Part shown: in pieces, positions 1 through 7,805 of the stretch
Layout: the number at the start of each line of letters is the position of its first letter
How positions within the stretch are numbered: position 1 is the stretch's first letter
DNA from: Bacteroidales bacterium
Lineage (GTDB): Bacteria > Bacteroidota > Bacteroidia > Bacteroidales > SM23-62
Assembly (NCBI GenBank): GCA_016783865.1
Contig: JADHVS010000018.1
Coordinates: forward strand, 25,001-39,136
Length of the DNA: 14,136 bases
Direction of reading: 5' to 3'
The notes under the pieces: model-generated
Database searches by the model: none
Told to the model about the DNA's origin: nothing
Seen by the model: only the letters and a program-made list of their open reading frames with translations
Made by a program: the position numbers and the translations under genes

Positions 1-995
1 CACCCAACGCCTCACTCCCGTGAAACATCTCATAGCATTCGGAGTTTGTCAAGGGTTGATAGGCGGTGAAGCCCTCTAGCCTTATCAGTAGCTCTACCTC
101 TATGAGACTTTACACGAGGCTGCACCTAAATGCATTTCGGGGAGTACGAGCTATTTCTTGGTTTGATTGGCCTTTCACCCCTACCCACAACTCATCCAAA
201 CACTTTTCAACGTATACTGGTTCGGTCCTCCATACCGTTTTACCGGTACTTCAACCTGGCCATGGGTAGATCACCAAGTTTCGCGTCTACCCCCACTAAC
301 TAGACGCCCTATTCAGACTTGCTTTCGCTTCGGCTTCATCCCTTAAGGACTTAACCTTGCTAGTGAGGAGTAACTCGTAGGCTCATTATGCAAAAGGCAC
401 GCCGTCATCCCGAAATTTTTCGGGACTCCGACCGTTTGTAAGCGTATGGTTTCAGGTACTATTTCACTCCCTTGTTCAGGGTGCTTTTCACCTTTCCCTC
501 ACGGTACTGGTTCACTATCGGTCTCTCAGGAGTATTTAGCCTTACCAGATGGTCCTGGCAGATTCATACAGGATTTCTCGTGTCCCGCACTACTCAGGAT
601 ACTGCTAGGATAATAATAAGTTACATATACAGGACTTTCACCTTCTATGGTATAACTTTCCAGGAATTTCTATTTCCTTATTAGAATCCACGTCGCAGTC
701 CTACAACCCCACAAAAGCCGAAACTATTGTGGTTTAGGCTGTTCCCCTTTCGATCGCCACTACTCAGGGAATCACTATTGTTTTCTTTTCCACCGGGTAC
801 TTAGATGTTTCAGTTCTCCGGGTTTGCTTCCGCCGAAGCGGATACCTGGTCTTCATCCAGGTGGGTTTCCCCATTCGGAAATTTCCGGGTTAAACGGTTA
901 TAGGCACCTAACCGGAACTTATCGCAGCCTGTCACGTCCTTCATCGCCTCTGAGAGCCAAGGCATTCGCCATACGCTCTTATTTACTTTCTTCTG
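1..995 (-). rRNA. rrl: 23S ribosomal RNA, 5' part (partial)
   Basis: Read on the minus strand, this is the 5' third of a large-subunit rRNA. The conserved start region (AAGAGCGTATGGCGAATGCC followed by a SNAGAGGCGATGAAGGACGTG-like block) lies at about 930-980, and the domain II block around CTCCCCGAAATGCATTTAGG lies at about 120-160. The 3' two thirds are beyond the window start. The exact 5' end is estimated by comparison with the E. coli end and may be off by about 10 nt. One variable helix (408-425 here) carries a perfect 8-bp palindromic stem with the look of a dispersed repeat; see the findings. Open reading frames in this stretch are shadows of the rRNA. Confidence 0.95.
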
Positions 996-1021
996 TTTGT
1001 GATACAGATTTAAAAATCTAG

Positions 1022-1142
1022 CTCTTTCCAATACGTCAAAGAACTTATTCCCGGCTAACCGGGAAACGTGAATACATTCGGAATCGAACCGAATCGTTGA
1101 ACCATTGTACTCAAAATTTAAAGAACGCTTCTCCTTTATTCG
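1022..1142 (-). other. tRNA-Ala to 23S spacer with boxA-like motifs and two hairpins
   Basis: The transcribed spacer between tRNA-Ala and 23S. On the minus strand it has two boxA-like motifs. GTTCTTTAAATTTTGA (1111-1126) comes soon after the tRNA, and GTTCTTTGACGTATTGG (within 1022-1044) sits just before 23S. The second closely matches the motif in the 16S leader (3180-3201). Two stem-loops are visible: TTCCCGG-CTAA-CCGGGAA (1048-1065) and ATTCGG/CCGAAT (1076-1094). BoxA elements in rRNA operons recruit the Nus antitermination complex; that this motif does so here is inferred from position and likeness. Confidence 0.6.
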
Positions 1143-1216
1143 TGGAGAATAAGGGAGTCGAACCCTTGACCTCATGCGTGCAAAGCATGCGCTCTAGCCA
1201 ACTGAGCTAATCCCCC
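1143..1216 (-). tRNA. tRNA-Ala (anticodon TGC)
   Basis: A cloverleaf can be drawn by hand on the minus strand. The acceptor stem is GGGGGAT pairing with ATTCTCC and includes a G3:U70 wobble pair, the known identity element of alanine tRNA. The D arm is of the AGCTCAGTTGG type. The anticodon stem is CATGC/GCATG with loop TTTGCAC (anticodon TGC, complement at 1180-1182), and the T arm is AAGGG-TTCGACT-CCCTT. The 3' CCA is not encoded (the genome continues CGA), so it must be added after transcription. It is the second tRNA of the 16S-Ile-Ala-23S arrangement. Confidence 0.97.
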
Positions 1217-1295
1217 GTTGCATCGCCGTAGCTTTATCAAGGCGAAATTATCATGCTTCCTGTTTGTACACCATCATCTCCTCCGGTATACTCAG

Positions 1296-1369
1296 TAGTC
1301 CCGAGCAGATTTGAACTGCTGACCCCTACATTATCAGTGTAGTGCTCTAACCAACTGAGCTACGGGACT
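1296..1369 (-). tRNA. tRNA-Ile (anticodon GAT)
   Basis: Minus-strand cloverleaf with a perfect 7-bp acceptor stem (AGTCCCG with CGGGACT), D arm, anticodon loop CTGATAA (anticodon GAT, complement at 1333-1335) and a TTCAAAT T-loop. The discriminator is A. No CCA is encoded (the genome continues CTG). It lies between 16S and tRNA-Ala, the usual position in bacterial rRNA operons. Confidence 0.97.
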
Positions 1370-1582
1370 AAAAAAATCCCTTTACTCAGCCAAGTTACCC
1401 AACGTTTATTAAGAACGAACCTGCTCATTGCTGAGATAACTGGGCCCGCTGTGCACAGGTCTCTGAGTTTTGGGACAAAATAGCCTTACACGCTGCAGGC
1501 ATATTATCAGGGTATATTATATATATAAAGAAAAGGCAAGAAGGTCGAAAAACCAGAGAAACCAGGTAAAGATCTCTCCAGA
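1370..1582 (-). other. 16S to tRNA-Ile spacer with 16S processing stalk arm
   Basis: Transcribed spacer of about 213 nt. The part next to 16S contains TAAAGATCT (1567-1575) and CCAG (1562-1565). These are exactly complementary to AGATCTTTA (3129-3137) and CTGG (3140-3143) in the 16S leader. Pairing of the two would loop out 16S in the precursor, as expected for an RNase III-type processing stalk. The spacer also has an AT-only run (about 1513-1528) and a 10-bp palindrome CTGTGCACAG (1449-1458) of no known role. No protein gene is visible. Confidence 0.6.
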
Positions 1583-3105
<1,523 letters not shown>

Positions 3106-3128
3106 ATAAAAGATTGTAAATGCTATCA

Positions 3129-3171
3129 AGATCTTTAATCTGGCTTAGGAATCTCAGGTTCTTCAGAACCT
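3129..3171 (-). other. 16S leader: processing-stalk arm and hairpin
   Basis: Part of the transcribed rRNA leader upstream of 16S. AGATCTTTA (3129-3137) and CTGG (3140-3143) are complementary to the spacer just after 16S (1562-1575), giving the second arm of a precursor stalk. Next to it is a stem-loop with 6-bp arms, AGGTTC-TTCA-GAACCT (3156-3171). Both are seen directly; the processing role is inferred from their position on each side of 16S. Confidence 0.6.
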
Positions 3172-3179
3172 TCTTGTTA

Positions 3180-3203
3180 CCTTTTCAATATTTCAAAGAA
3201 CAA
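3180..3203 (-). promoter_or_regulatory. boxA-like antitermination element in the rRNA leader
   Basis: On the minus strand this reads TTGTTCTTTGAAATATTG and continues AAAAGG. It resembles boxA (TGCTCTTTAACA in E. coli) and matches the motif just before 23S (1022-1044): the shared pattern is GTTCTTTGAMRTATTGRAAAG. Its place between promoter and 16S fits binding of the Nus/S10 antitermination complex. The role is inferred from position and likeness. Confidence 0.5.
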
Positions 3204-3220
3204 TTTTTCAAAATCGGATT

Positions 3221-3252
3221 GCAAAGATACGAATCTTCTCCGTACCCTGCAA
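3221..3252 (-). promoter_or_regulatory. rRNA operon promoter P2 (proximal)
   Basis: Minus-strand TATCTTTGC (3221-3229) fits the Bacteroidota -7 consensus TAnnTTTGC. TTG (3250-3252), in a CTTGCA context, lies 20 nt upstream as the -33 element. Transcription should start near 3214, about 110 nt before mature 16S. The same design is repeated about 78 nt upstream (P1). Confidence 0.7.
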
Positions 3253-3298
3253 GTCTTTTTTTGCATAAAATAAATGAACGTTGCTTCGAAAAGCGGCT

Positions 3299-3331
3299 GC
3301 AAATATATAAACATTTGCTTAATTCATGCAA
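3299..3331 (-). promoter_or_regulatory. rRNA operon promoter P1 (distal), with A/T-rich upstream tract
   Basis: Minus-strand TATATTTGC (3299-3307) preceded at 21 nt by TTG (3329-3331), again within CTTGCA. Directly upstream on the minus strand is an A/T tract (about 3333-3364) with runs of A and T on either side of TTGTTTG. It resembles an UP element that binds the RNA polymerase alpha subunit. Tandem strong promoters are usual for rRNA operons. The rest of the 3106-3444 gap holds only this control region and a short leader for the divergent glycosyltransferase gene. Confidence 0.65.
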
Positions 3332-3413
3332 GCTTTAATAAAAAAAAAACAAACAATTTTTTTAACGTTCCAGAACCCCCTGAATATGGCACAAATATTC
3401 CGCAATAATATCT

Positions 3414-3422
3414 TATCTTAGC
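3414..3422 (+). promoter_or_regulatory. possible -7 element for the glycosyltransferase gene
   Basis: TATCTTAGC matches the Bacteroidota -7 pattern except for one base in the TTTG part, and lies about 23 nt before the GTG start. I see no clear TTG at the -33 distance, so this is a weak call. If correct, the leader is very short and lacks a Shine-Dalgarno sequence. Confidence 0.3.
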
Positions 3423-3444
3423 CCCACCCAAATTCCTGCATCAC

Positions 3445-4182
3445 GTGAAGGACAGACTCGTTATCATACCAACTTATAATGAAAAGGAAAACATCGAAAA
3501 AATGTTGAGAACGGTCCTTTCCCTGGAACCATCATTCGATGTCCTGATCGTTGATGATTGTTCTCCCGATGGAACCGGTCAAATAGTTAAAGATCTGCAG
3601 AAAGAATATGATTCGAGATTAAACCTGATTGAACGGCAGGGAAAACTTGGTTTAGGAACTGCCTATATCACCGGCTTTAAATGGGCCATCAACCAATCCT
3701 ACGAATGCATATTCGAGATGGATGCCGATTTCTCTCATAATCCCGACGACCTGGTAAGGTTGTATGATGCCTGTCAGAATGGGGCTGACCTGTCAATAGG
3801 ATCAAGATATAAATCAGGCGTCAATGTGGTGAACTGGCCTATGGGCAGGGTACTTATCTCCTATTTTGCCTCCGTTTATGTGCGGTTCATCACCCGGATG
3901 AAAATACGTGATGCCACTGCAGGCTTTAAATGCTACCGGAAAAAGGTACTCGAAACCATCGACCTGGAAAAGATCCGGTTTAAAGGGTATGCCTTCCAGA
4001 TTGAAATGAAGTTCACCGCCTGGAAACATGGTTTTAATATCGTCGAAATCCCTATCATCTTCACTGACCGTAAACTGGGTCATTCAAAAATGTCGGGGAA
4101 AATTGTTTATGAAGCCATCTGGGGAGTGATTAAGATGAAGATTGTATCCTGGTTCCGAAGTTACAAGAAAGTTGGCTCCTGA
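3445..4182 (+). CDS. polyprenol-phosphate mannose synthase-like GT2 glycosyltransferase
   Basis: A 245-residue GT-A fold, family 2 glycosyltransferase of the DPM1-like group. These enzymes move a sugar, typically mannose from GDP-mannose, onto a polyprenyl phosphate at the inner membrane face. Visible motifs are PTYNE (9-13), VDDCSPDGT (36-44, nucleotide binding), the metal-binding DAD (93-95), RDATAGFKCYR (155-165) and DRKLGHSKM (208-216), all in the order typical of DPM1-like enzymes. There is no C-terminal membrane segment, so it is the short soluble or peripheral form. The start is GTG, chosen because PTYNE normally lies within 15 residues of the N-terminus and no upstream start is better. 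No SD sequence is seen. The family call is firm; mannose as the true donor sugar is inferred. Confidence 0.9.
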   Translation: MKDRLVIIPTYNEKENIEKMLRTVLSLEPSFDVLIVDDCSPDGTGQIVKDLQKEYDSRLNLIERQGKLGLGTAYITGFKWAINQSYECIFEMDADFSHNPDDLVRLYDACQNGADLSIGSRYKSGVNVVNWPMGRVLISYFASVYVRFITRMKIRDATAGFKCYRKKVLETIDLEKIRFKGYAFQIEMKFTAWKHGFNIVEIPIIFTDRKLGHSKMSGKIVYEAIWGVIKMKIVSWFRSYKKVGS

Positions 4183-4209
4183 ATTGAAGGCATATAATAT
4201 ATATATATA

Positions 4210-4306
4210 AGTTACGAGTTACTGGGTACCAGGTGCTGGGTGCCAGAATTTAGTTAATCCCTTGCTAGCAGAATACCTGGTAACTCGTAACCAGTAACTA
4301 GCACCT
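4210..4306. repeat. inverted heptad-repeat arrays between the glycosyltransferase gene and pyrC
   Basis: On the plus strand, 4210-4244 reads as five consecutive 7-nt words: AGTTACG, AGTTACT, GGGTACC, AGGTGCT, GGGTGCC. On the minus strand, 4306-4272 reads as another five: AGGTGCT, AGTTACT, GGTTACG, AGTTACC, AGGTATT. A 27-nt non-repetitive spacer separates them. The consensus is RGKTRYN. The arms share a perfect 12-nt inverted match, GTTACGAGTTAC (4211-4222 with 4280-4291), so the RNA or DNA could fold into a hairpin. An AT-only run (about 4192-4209) precedes the array. The structure is seen directly; its function is unknown. It may end transcription or be a mobile palindromic repeat. Confidence 0.7.
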
Positions 4307-4312
4307 TTTCTT

Positions 4313-5674
4313 ATGGACCTCCTGATCAAAGATGGCCAGATCGTAAACGAAGGAAAGATCTTCACAGCCGACCTTCATATCCGCAATGAAAAAATAGAAA
4401 AGATCATCCTTCCGGGTGAAAAGTATACTTGTCCCGGATGTGAAATCATATCGGCCAAAGGCAAATGGATACTTCCTGGCGTTATTGATGACCAGGTGCA
4501 TTTCAGGGAACCCGGTCTCACCCACAAGGCTGACATCGGATCTGAATCTGCTGCAGCCGTGGCCGGAGGGATCACCTCCTTCATGGAAATGCCAAATACC
4601 AATCCCCAAACCGTTACACTCGACCTGCTTGAACAAAAACATGAACTGGCAGCAGGAAAATCACTGGCTAACTTTTCATTTTACCTCGGTGCAACCAATG
4701 ATAACCTGACCGAAATAAAGAAACTGGATCCGAAAAAATCTTGTGGTGTTAAGGTATTTATGGGCGCTTCCACAGGCAATATGCTGGTCGATAATCCAAA
4801 AGCCCTGAAGGGGATCTTCTCTGAATCACCTGTTATAATCGCCACCCATTGTGAAGATGAAGTAACCATTCAAAAAAACCTTACCCACTACAAAGACAAA
4901 TACGGAGAGAATATTCCGATATCCTTTCATCCGGAAATAAGAAGCGAACAAGCCTGTTATCTTTCCTCATCACTTGCCGTTCAGCTGGCCCGGAAATATA
5001 ACTCCAGGCTGCATGTCCTGCACCTGTCAACCTGGAAAGAGCTTGATCTGTTTGACCCTGTTCCCTACACGAAAGATAAACGTATTACGGCCGAAGTTTG
5101 TGTTCACCATCTTTGGTTTGAAAGCAGCCATTATGACAAGCTCGGAACCCATATAAAATGGAATCCGGCCATTAAAACAGCAACAGACAGGGAAGGTCTG
5201 ATGAATGGATTATTGACAGACCGGCTGGATGTGGTTGCCACCGACCATGCACCCCACACCCTGGAAGAAAAATCAAACAATTACATTAAAGCACCTTCGG
5301 GAGGGCCGCTTGTACAGCATTCCCTTCCGATCATGCTTGAATTTTATCACCAAAACAATATAAGTCTCGAAAAAATCGTTCAGAAAATGTGTCATACCCC
5401 GGCCGATCTTTTTGAGGTCGACCGCCGTGGTTATATCAGGGAGGGTTACTGGGCCGACCTTGTGATTGTTGATCCCGAATCTCCCTGGACCGTTACAAAA
5501 GAAAATATCAGATACAAATGTGGCTGGTCACCCCTGCTAAACCATACTTTTCAATCGAGTGTAGCCCATACCCTCGTAAACGGGCATGTGGTCTACGAAA
5601 ACGCTTCCGGAAACCCGGCTCAATCAAAGATTAATCAGGAAACCAAGGGTGCCAGGTTACAATTCAACCGTTAA
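4313..5674 (+). CDS. pyrC: dihydroorotase (class I, Bacteroidota type)
   Basis: 453 residues. Cyclises N-carbamoyl-L-aspartate to dihydroorotate, the third step of pyrimidine synthesis, in the cytoplasm. Amidohydrolase features are in order: IDDQVHFREPG (58-68), VKVFMG with the lysine expected to be carboxylated (K147), ATHCED with H179, HVLHLST with H237, and ATDHAPH with the catalytic D311. The full length and the C-terminal VNGHVVYEN small beta domain (422-430) are typical. The first histidine of the usual metal-binding HxH is a glutamine here (QVH, 61-63). From memory this is shared by Bacteroidota dihydroorotases, so I read it as a clade trait and not as damage. The ATG follows the heptad arrays directly and no SD is evident. 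The next gene starts 10 nt after the stop, so the two are probably cotranscribed. Confidence 0.95.
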   Translation: MDLLIKDGQIVNEGKIFTADLHIRNEKIEKIILPGEKYTCPGCEIISAKGKWILPGVIDDQVHFREPGLTHKADIGSESAAAVAGGITSFMEMPNTNPQTVTLDLLEQKHELAAGKSLANFSFYLGATNDNLTEIKKLDPKKSCGVKVFMGASTGNMLVDNPKALKGIFSESPVIIATHCEDEVTIQKNLTHYKDKYGENIPISFHPEIRSEQACYLSSSLAVQLARKYNSRLHVLHLSTWKELDLFDPVPYTKDKRITAEVCVHHLWFESSHYDKLGTHIKWNPAIKTATDREGLMNGLLTDRLDVVATDHAPHTLEEKSNNYIKAPSGGPLVQHSLPIMLEFYHQNNISLEKIVQKMCHTPADLFEVDRRGYIREGYWADLVIVDPESPWTVTKENIRYKCGWSPLLNHTFQSSVAHTLVNGHVVYENASGNPAQSKINQETKGARLQFNR

Positions 5675-5684
5675 TCTTTATAAA

Positions 5685-6173
5685 ATGAAACAATCCATTT
5701 TATTGTTGCTGATCGTCTTCCTGATTGTATTTTCCTGCAAAGAAACCCCGTCAGGCACTCAATCAGATCTGCTTCAGACAGGGGCAGATACCCTATCCAG
5801 CATGATTACCCACGATGTTGTAGTCAAAAATCCCGATTCAACCGATTTATGGATGGCTGAGTGTTTGAAGGACCTCAAACGCGAAGACCTCATCGATATC
5901 ATATTTGATGGGATCTATGGTGAAAAGATCTCCGCTTACGACATCTTCGAAGACAAAAAAATCTCCCCCGGTAAACTTAGAAAAATGGAAGACGATGGAG
6001 AGGTAGTCAGGGATCAGATAGGCAAATTCCAGTTTGTTGAAGCCTGGTATTTTGATAAGACCAACATGACAATGACCAAACGGGTTAAAGAAATCCGCTT
6101 GGGCACTGAAACATTCAACTCGGAGGGATTCCTGGTGGGCTATGAGCCGCTGTTTAAGGTGGAACTTAATTAG
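5685..6173 (+). CDS. small predicted lipoprotein of unknown function (GldN/PorN-like C-terminal pattern, tentative)
   Basis: 162 residues. I chose the ATG at 5685 and not a longer in-frame start inside pyrC because it puts a classic lipoprotein signal at the N-terminus: MKQS, a hydrophobic stretch (I5-F16), then VFSC with lipid-attachment C18. The mature part is mostly acidic and soluble. A block at about 60-160 (EDLIDIIFDGIYGEKISAY, then EAWYFDKTNMTMTKRVKEIR) recalls, by memory only, the repeated unit of the gliding/type IX secretion proteins GldN and PorN, in which an IY-GKI-AY motif is followed by a WFFDK motif. I cannot test this without a profile search, so I assign no function. It starts 10 nt after pyrC. 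Its stop codon lies inside the first unit of the octad repeat that follows. Confidence 0.85.
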   Translation: MKQSILLLLIVFLIVFSCKETPSGTQSDLLQTGADTLSSMITHDVVVKNPDSTDLWMAECLKDLKREDLIDIIFDGIYGEKISAYDIFEDKKISPGKLRKMEDDGEVVRDQIGKFQFVEAWYFDKTNMTMTKRVKEIRLGTETFNSEGFLVGYEPLFKVELN

Positions 6174-6281
6174 TCTACAAGTCTTCGAGTCTCGAGTCCT
6201 CAAGTATGTGTGAGAGTGGTTTTCTTTGCTGATACCCTTACAATCTGCCCATTTCCCTGCACCCACACAGACTTGCAGACT
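6172..6281. repeat. octad-repeat arrays in the convergent gap
   Basis: The gap between two convergent genes. The plus strand at 6172-6205 reads AGTCTACA, AGTCTTCG, AGTCTCG (one base short), AGTCCTCA, then AGT. The minus strand at 6281-6266 reads AGTCTGCA, AGTCTGTG. The homology continues past the words: plus CAAGTATGTGTGAG (from 6201) resembles minus CAAGTCTGTGTGGG (from 6275). Thus 13-nt units AGACTTGYAGACT lie inverted at 6172-6184 and 6269-6281. No classical hairpin plus T-run terminator is seen, so this element may act as the bidirectional transcript end; that is inference. The layout mirrors the heptad arrays at 4210-4306 but with a different word. Confidence 0.6.
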
Positions 6282-6286
6282 CTTCT

Positions 6287-7552
6287 TTATCCTTTATCCC
6301 TGACTATCAACTGGATATTCTGTTTATAGGTCTGCTTGAGTAACAGCTCCTTGTTGATCATCACCCGGTCGATCGTCGATTGGTCGAAATAACGAATGGT
6401 TATCAGTTCAAGTCCCGTTTCATAGGTGACCTTAAACTCCTTTTCGAGGTCGTCGATCAGGTTCCTTACCTTCCTCTTGTCATTATTAATACAGATTTGG
6501 AAACTCACAGCCGAATTTTGCATCAGCTCGATCTTAACTCCATGCTTTGAGAGGTAGCCAAAAATGGTTTCCAGGCTATCCTCCGCAATAAATGAAAAAT
6601 CTTTCGGTGAAATCCTGATTAACACCTGGTCCATATTAAAAATGAATGAAGGGATCAGCTTGTCATAGGTTAAGTTGCCTACCAGGGTCCCTTCCTCCCC
6701 GGGATGAATGAATGACTTGATATAGAGGTTAATGTTCCTGTTCTGCAAGGGTTTGATTGTCTTGGGATGAATGACACTGGCACCGTAATAGGCCAGCTCG
6801 ATGGCATCCAGATATGAGATTTTATCCAGCTTGATCGTATTGTCGAACCATTTAGGATCGGCATTCAGTACGCCTGGCACATCCTTCCAGATGGTCACAT
6901 ACTCCGCCCTGAGCAGATGAGCAATGATTGCCGCCGTAAAGTCTGATCCTTCCCGGCCAAGGGTAGTAGTAATATCATTAATGGTGGAAGCAATGAAACC
7001 CTGTGTAATATATAAGCGCGTCTTTTTAAAATTTAATGCTCCCGTCATCAGCTTTTCAGACAGCTCCCAGTCGATCCGGGCTTCCCTGAAGGTATTGTTG
7101 CTCTTCAGATATTTCCTGATATCGATCCACTGGTTGTCTAATCCGCTGTCATTCAAAAAGGCCGAGACAATGGTGGTGGAAATCAATTCCCCGTATGGTA
7201 CGATCTGGTCGTAGTCAAAATCATAGTTCATGGTGGGCGGTTTCTCCAGCCTCTCTTCCAGTTTACCAAACAATGCCTCTATTTCACTGTGGAACCTATT
7301 TTTGGGATCAGGAAAAAGGTCATTCACAATTTCAAGGTGGAATTTTTTCCGCTCCTGGATAGCATCGATTAATTCCTTTTTTCTACCATGAAAATAATGA
7401 TCAACGATCACTTCCATCGCATTAGTGGTTTTCCCCATGGCAGAAATAACCACAACAATTTTATCTTCGGGATACCTGTTCAGCACAGATGCCACATTCC
7501 TTACAGCATTCGCTTCCTTTACTGAAGCTCCTCCAAATTTAAAAACTATCAT
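6287..7552 (-). CDS. lysC: aspartate kinase (monofunctional)
   Basis: 421 residues. Phosphorylates L-aspartate with ATP, the first step towards lysine (diaminopimelate), threonine and methionine. The kinase domain has KFGGASVK (5-12; most family members have KFGGTS), the substrate region QGFIAS (184-189), TTLGREGSDFTAA (196-208) and the nucleotide-binding KDVPGVLNADP (223-233). Two ACT-like regulatory regions follow (about 308-375 and 376-421), so feedback by an amino acid is likely. There is no fused homoserine dehydrogenase; the protein ends after the ACT region. It is transcribed away from mfd, and its 5' leader is almost entirely the double-hairpin repeat R1. The gene symbol is by function; which isozyme it equals is not determined. 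Confidence 0.95.
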   Translation of the reverse strand: MIVFKFGGASVKEANAVRNVASVLNRYPEDKIVVVISAMGKTTNAMEVIVDHYFHGRKKELIDAIQERKKFHLEIVNDLFPDPKNRFHSEIEALFGKLEERLEKPPTMNYDFDYDQIVPYGELISTTIVSAFLNDSGLDNQWIDIRKYLKSNNTFREARIDWELSEKLMTGALNFKKTRLYITQGFIASTINDITTTLGREGSDFTAAIIAHLLRAEYVTIWKDVPGVLNADPKWFDNTIKLDKISYLDAIELAYYGASVIHPKTIKPLQNRNINLYIKSFIHPGEEGTLVGNLTYDKLIPSFIFNMDQVLIRISPKDFSFIAEDSLETIFGYLSKHGVKIELMQNSAVSFQICINNDKRKVRNLIDDLEKEFKVTYETGLELITIRYFDQSTIDRVMINKELLLKQTYKQNIQLIVRDKG

Positions 7553-7563
7553 CTCAATTAGAT

Positions 7564-7675
7564 TTGAAGATTCCTCGCCGCAAGCGGCGAGGAATCTTCG
7601 ATCCTTTGTAAATATTTTTTATTGCGCTCGCTTACCCCACCCCGAGTACTCGGGGGGAATGCGTTCGCAGGATTC
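7564..7675. repeat. double-hairpin repeat copy R1 (in the aspartate kinase leader)
   Basis: A 112-nt element with a second copy (R2) at 7806-7917 in the same orientation. By hand, 16 of 112 ungapped positions differ (about 86% identity). Hairpin A is a perfect 16-bp palindrome around AA (7566-7599; arms GAAGATTCCTCGCCGC and its complement). An AT-rich linker follows. Hairpin B has an outer TGCG..CGC stem (from about 7623) around the perfect palindrome CCCCGAGTACTCGGGG (7640-7655), then the conserved end GCGTTCGCAGGATTC. The copy is bounded by ATTTGAA (7562-7568) and TTCAAAT (7673-7679), a short terminal inverted repeat. Hairpin A ends about 13 nt before the aspartate kinase start on the minus strand. 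No transposase is near, so it may be a non-autonomous palindromic or MITE-like repeat. Confidence 0.85.
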
Positions 7676-7692
7676 AAATTAAAACAAGAGCG

Positions 7693-7726
7693 GCAAATTT
7701 AGTAACAATTTAAACGCTAAACACAA
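7693..7726 (-). promoter_or_regulatory. promoter for aspartate kinase
   Basis: Minus-strand TAAATTTGC (7693-7701) fits the Bacteroidota -7 consensus TAnnTTTGC. A TTG (7724-7726) lies 22 nt upstream, slightly longer than usual. Transcription would start near 7686 and read through the whole R1 element before reaching the ATG at 7552, giving a structured leader of about 130 nt. Confidence 0.5.
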
Positions 7727-7772
7727 AAAATAATAAGATTTATTCATATGTAAAGCAGAATAATAAATTACT

Positions 7773-7781
7773 TATCTTCGC
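7773..7781 (+). promoter_or_regulatory. possible -7 element for mfd
   Basis: TATCTTCGC resembles TAnnTTTGC with one mismatch in the TTTG part. No convincing TTG lies at the -33 distance. If used, transcription would begin near 7788 and the mfd leader would contain all of repeat R2. The stretch between the two repeats (7676-7805) is AT-rich, holds no gene, and is the only place for divergent promoters. Confidence 0.35.
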
Positions 7782-7805
7782 AACTCAAATTCTGAACAAC
7801 CAGCA

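Noticed and set aside
3120..3338. 72-codon open frame on the plus strand before the glycosyltransferase gene
   Set aside because: It covers the rRNA leader and both rRNA promoters on the opposite strand, and its translation has no recognisable domain.
4298..4642. 114-codon minus-strand frame opposite dihydroorotase, and similar antisense frames opposite mfd, aspartate kinase and coaX
   Set aside because: Each lies fully or almost fully within a strongly supported gene on the other strand and shows no motif; they are shadows.
5586..5684. Longer start for the lipoprotein gene, inside dihydroorotase
   Set aside because: The added 33 residues overlap pyrC out of frame and would bury the lipoprotein signal; ATG at 5685 is much better.
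6293..7552. KFGGAS in aspartate kinase instead of KFGGTS as a possible inactivating change
   Set aside because: I recall the Ala form from Bacteroidota aspartate kinases and all other active-site motifs are intact.
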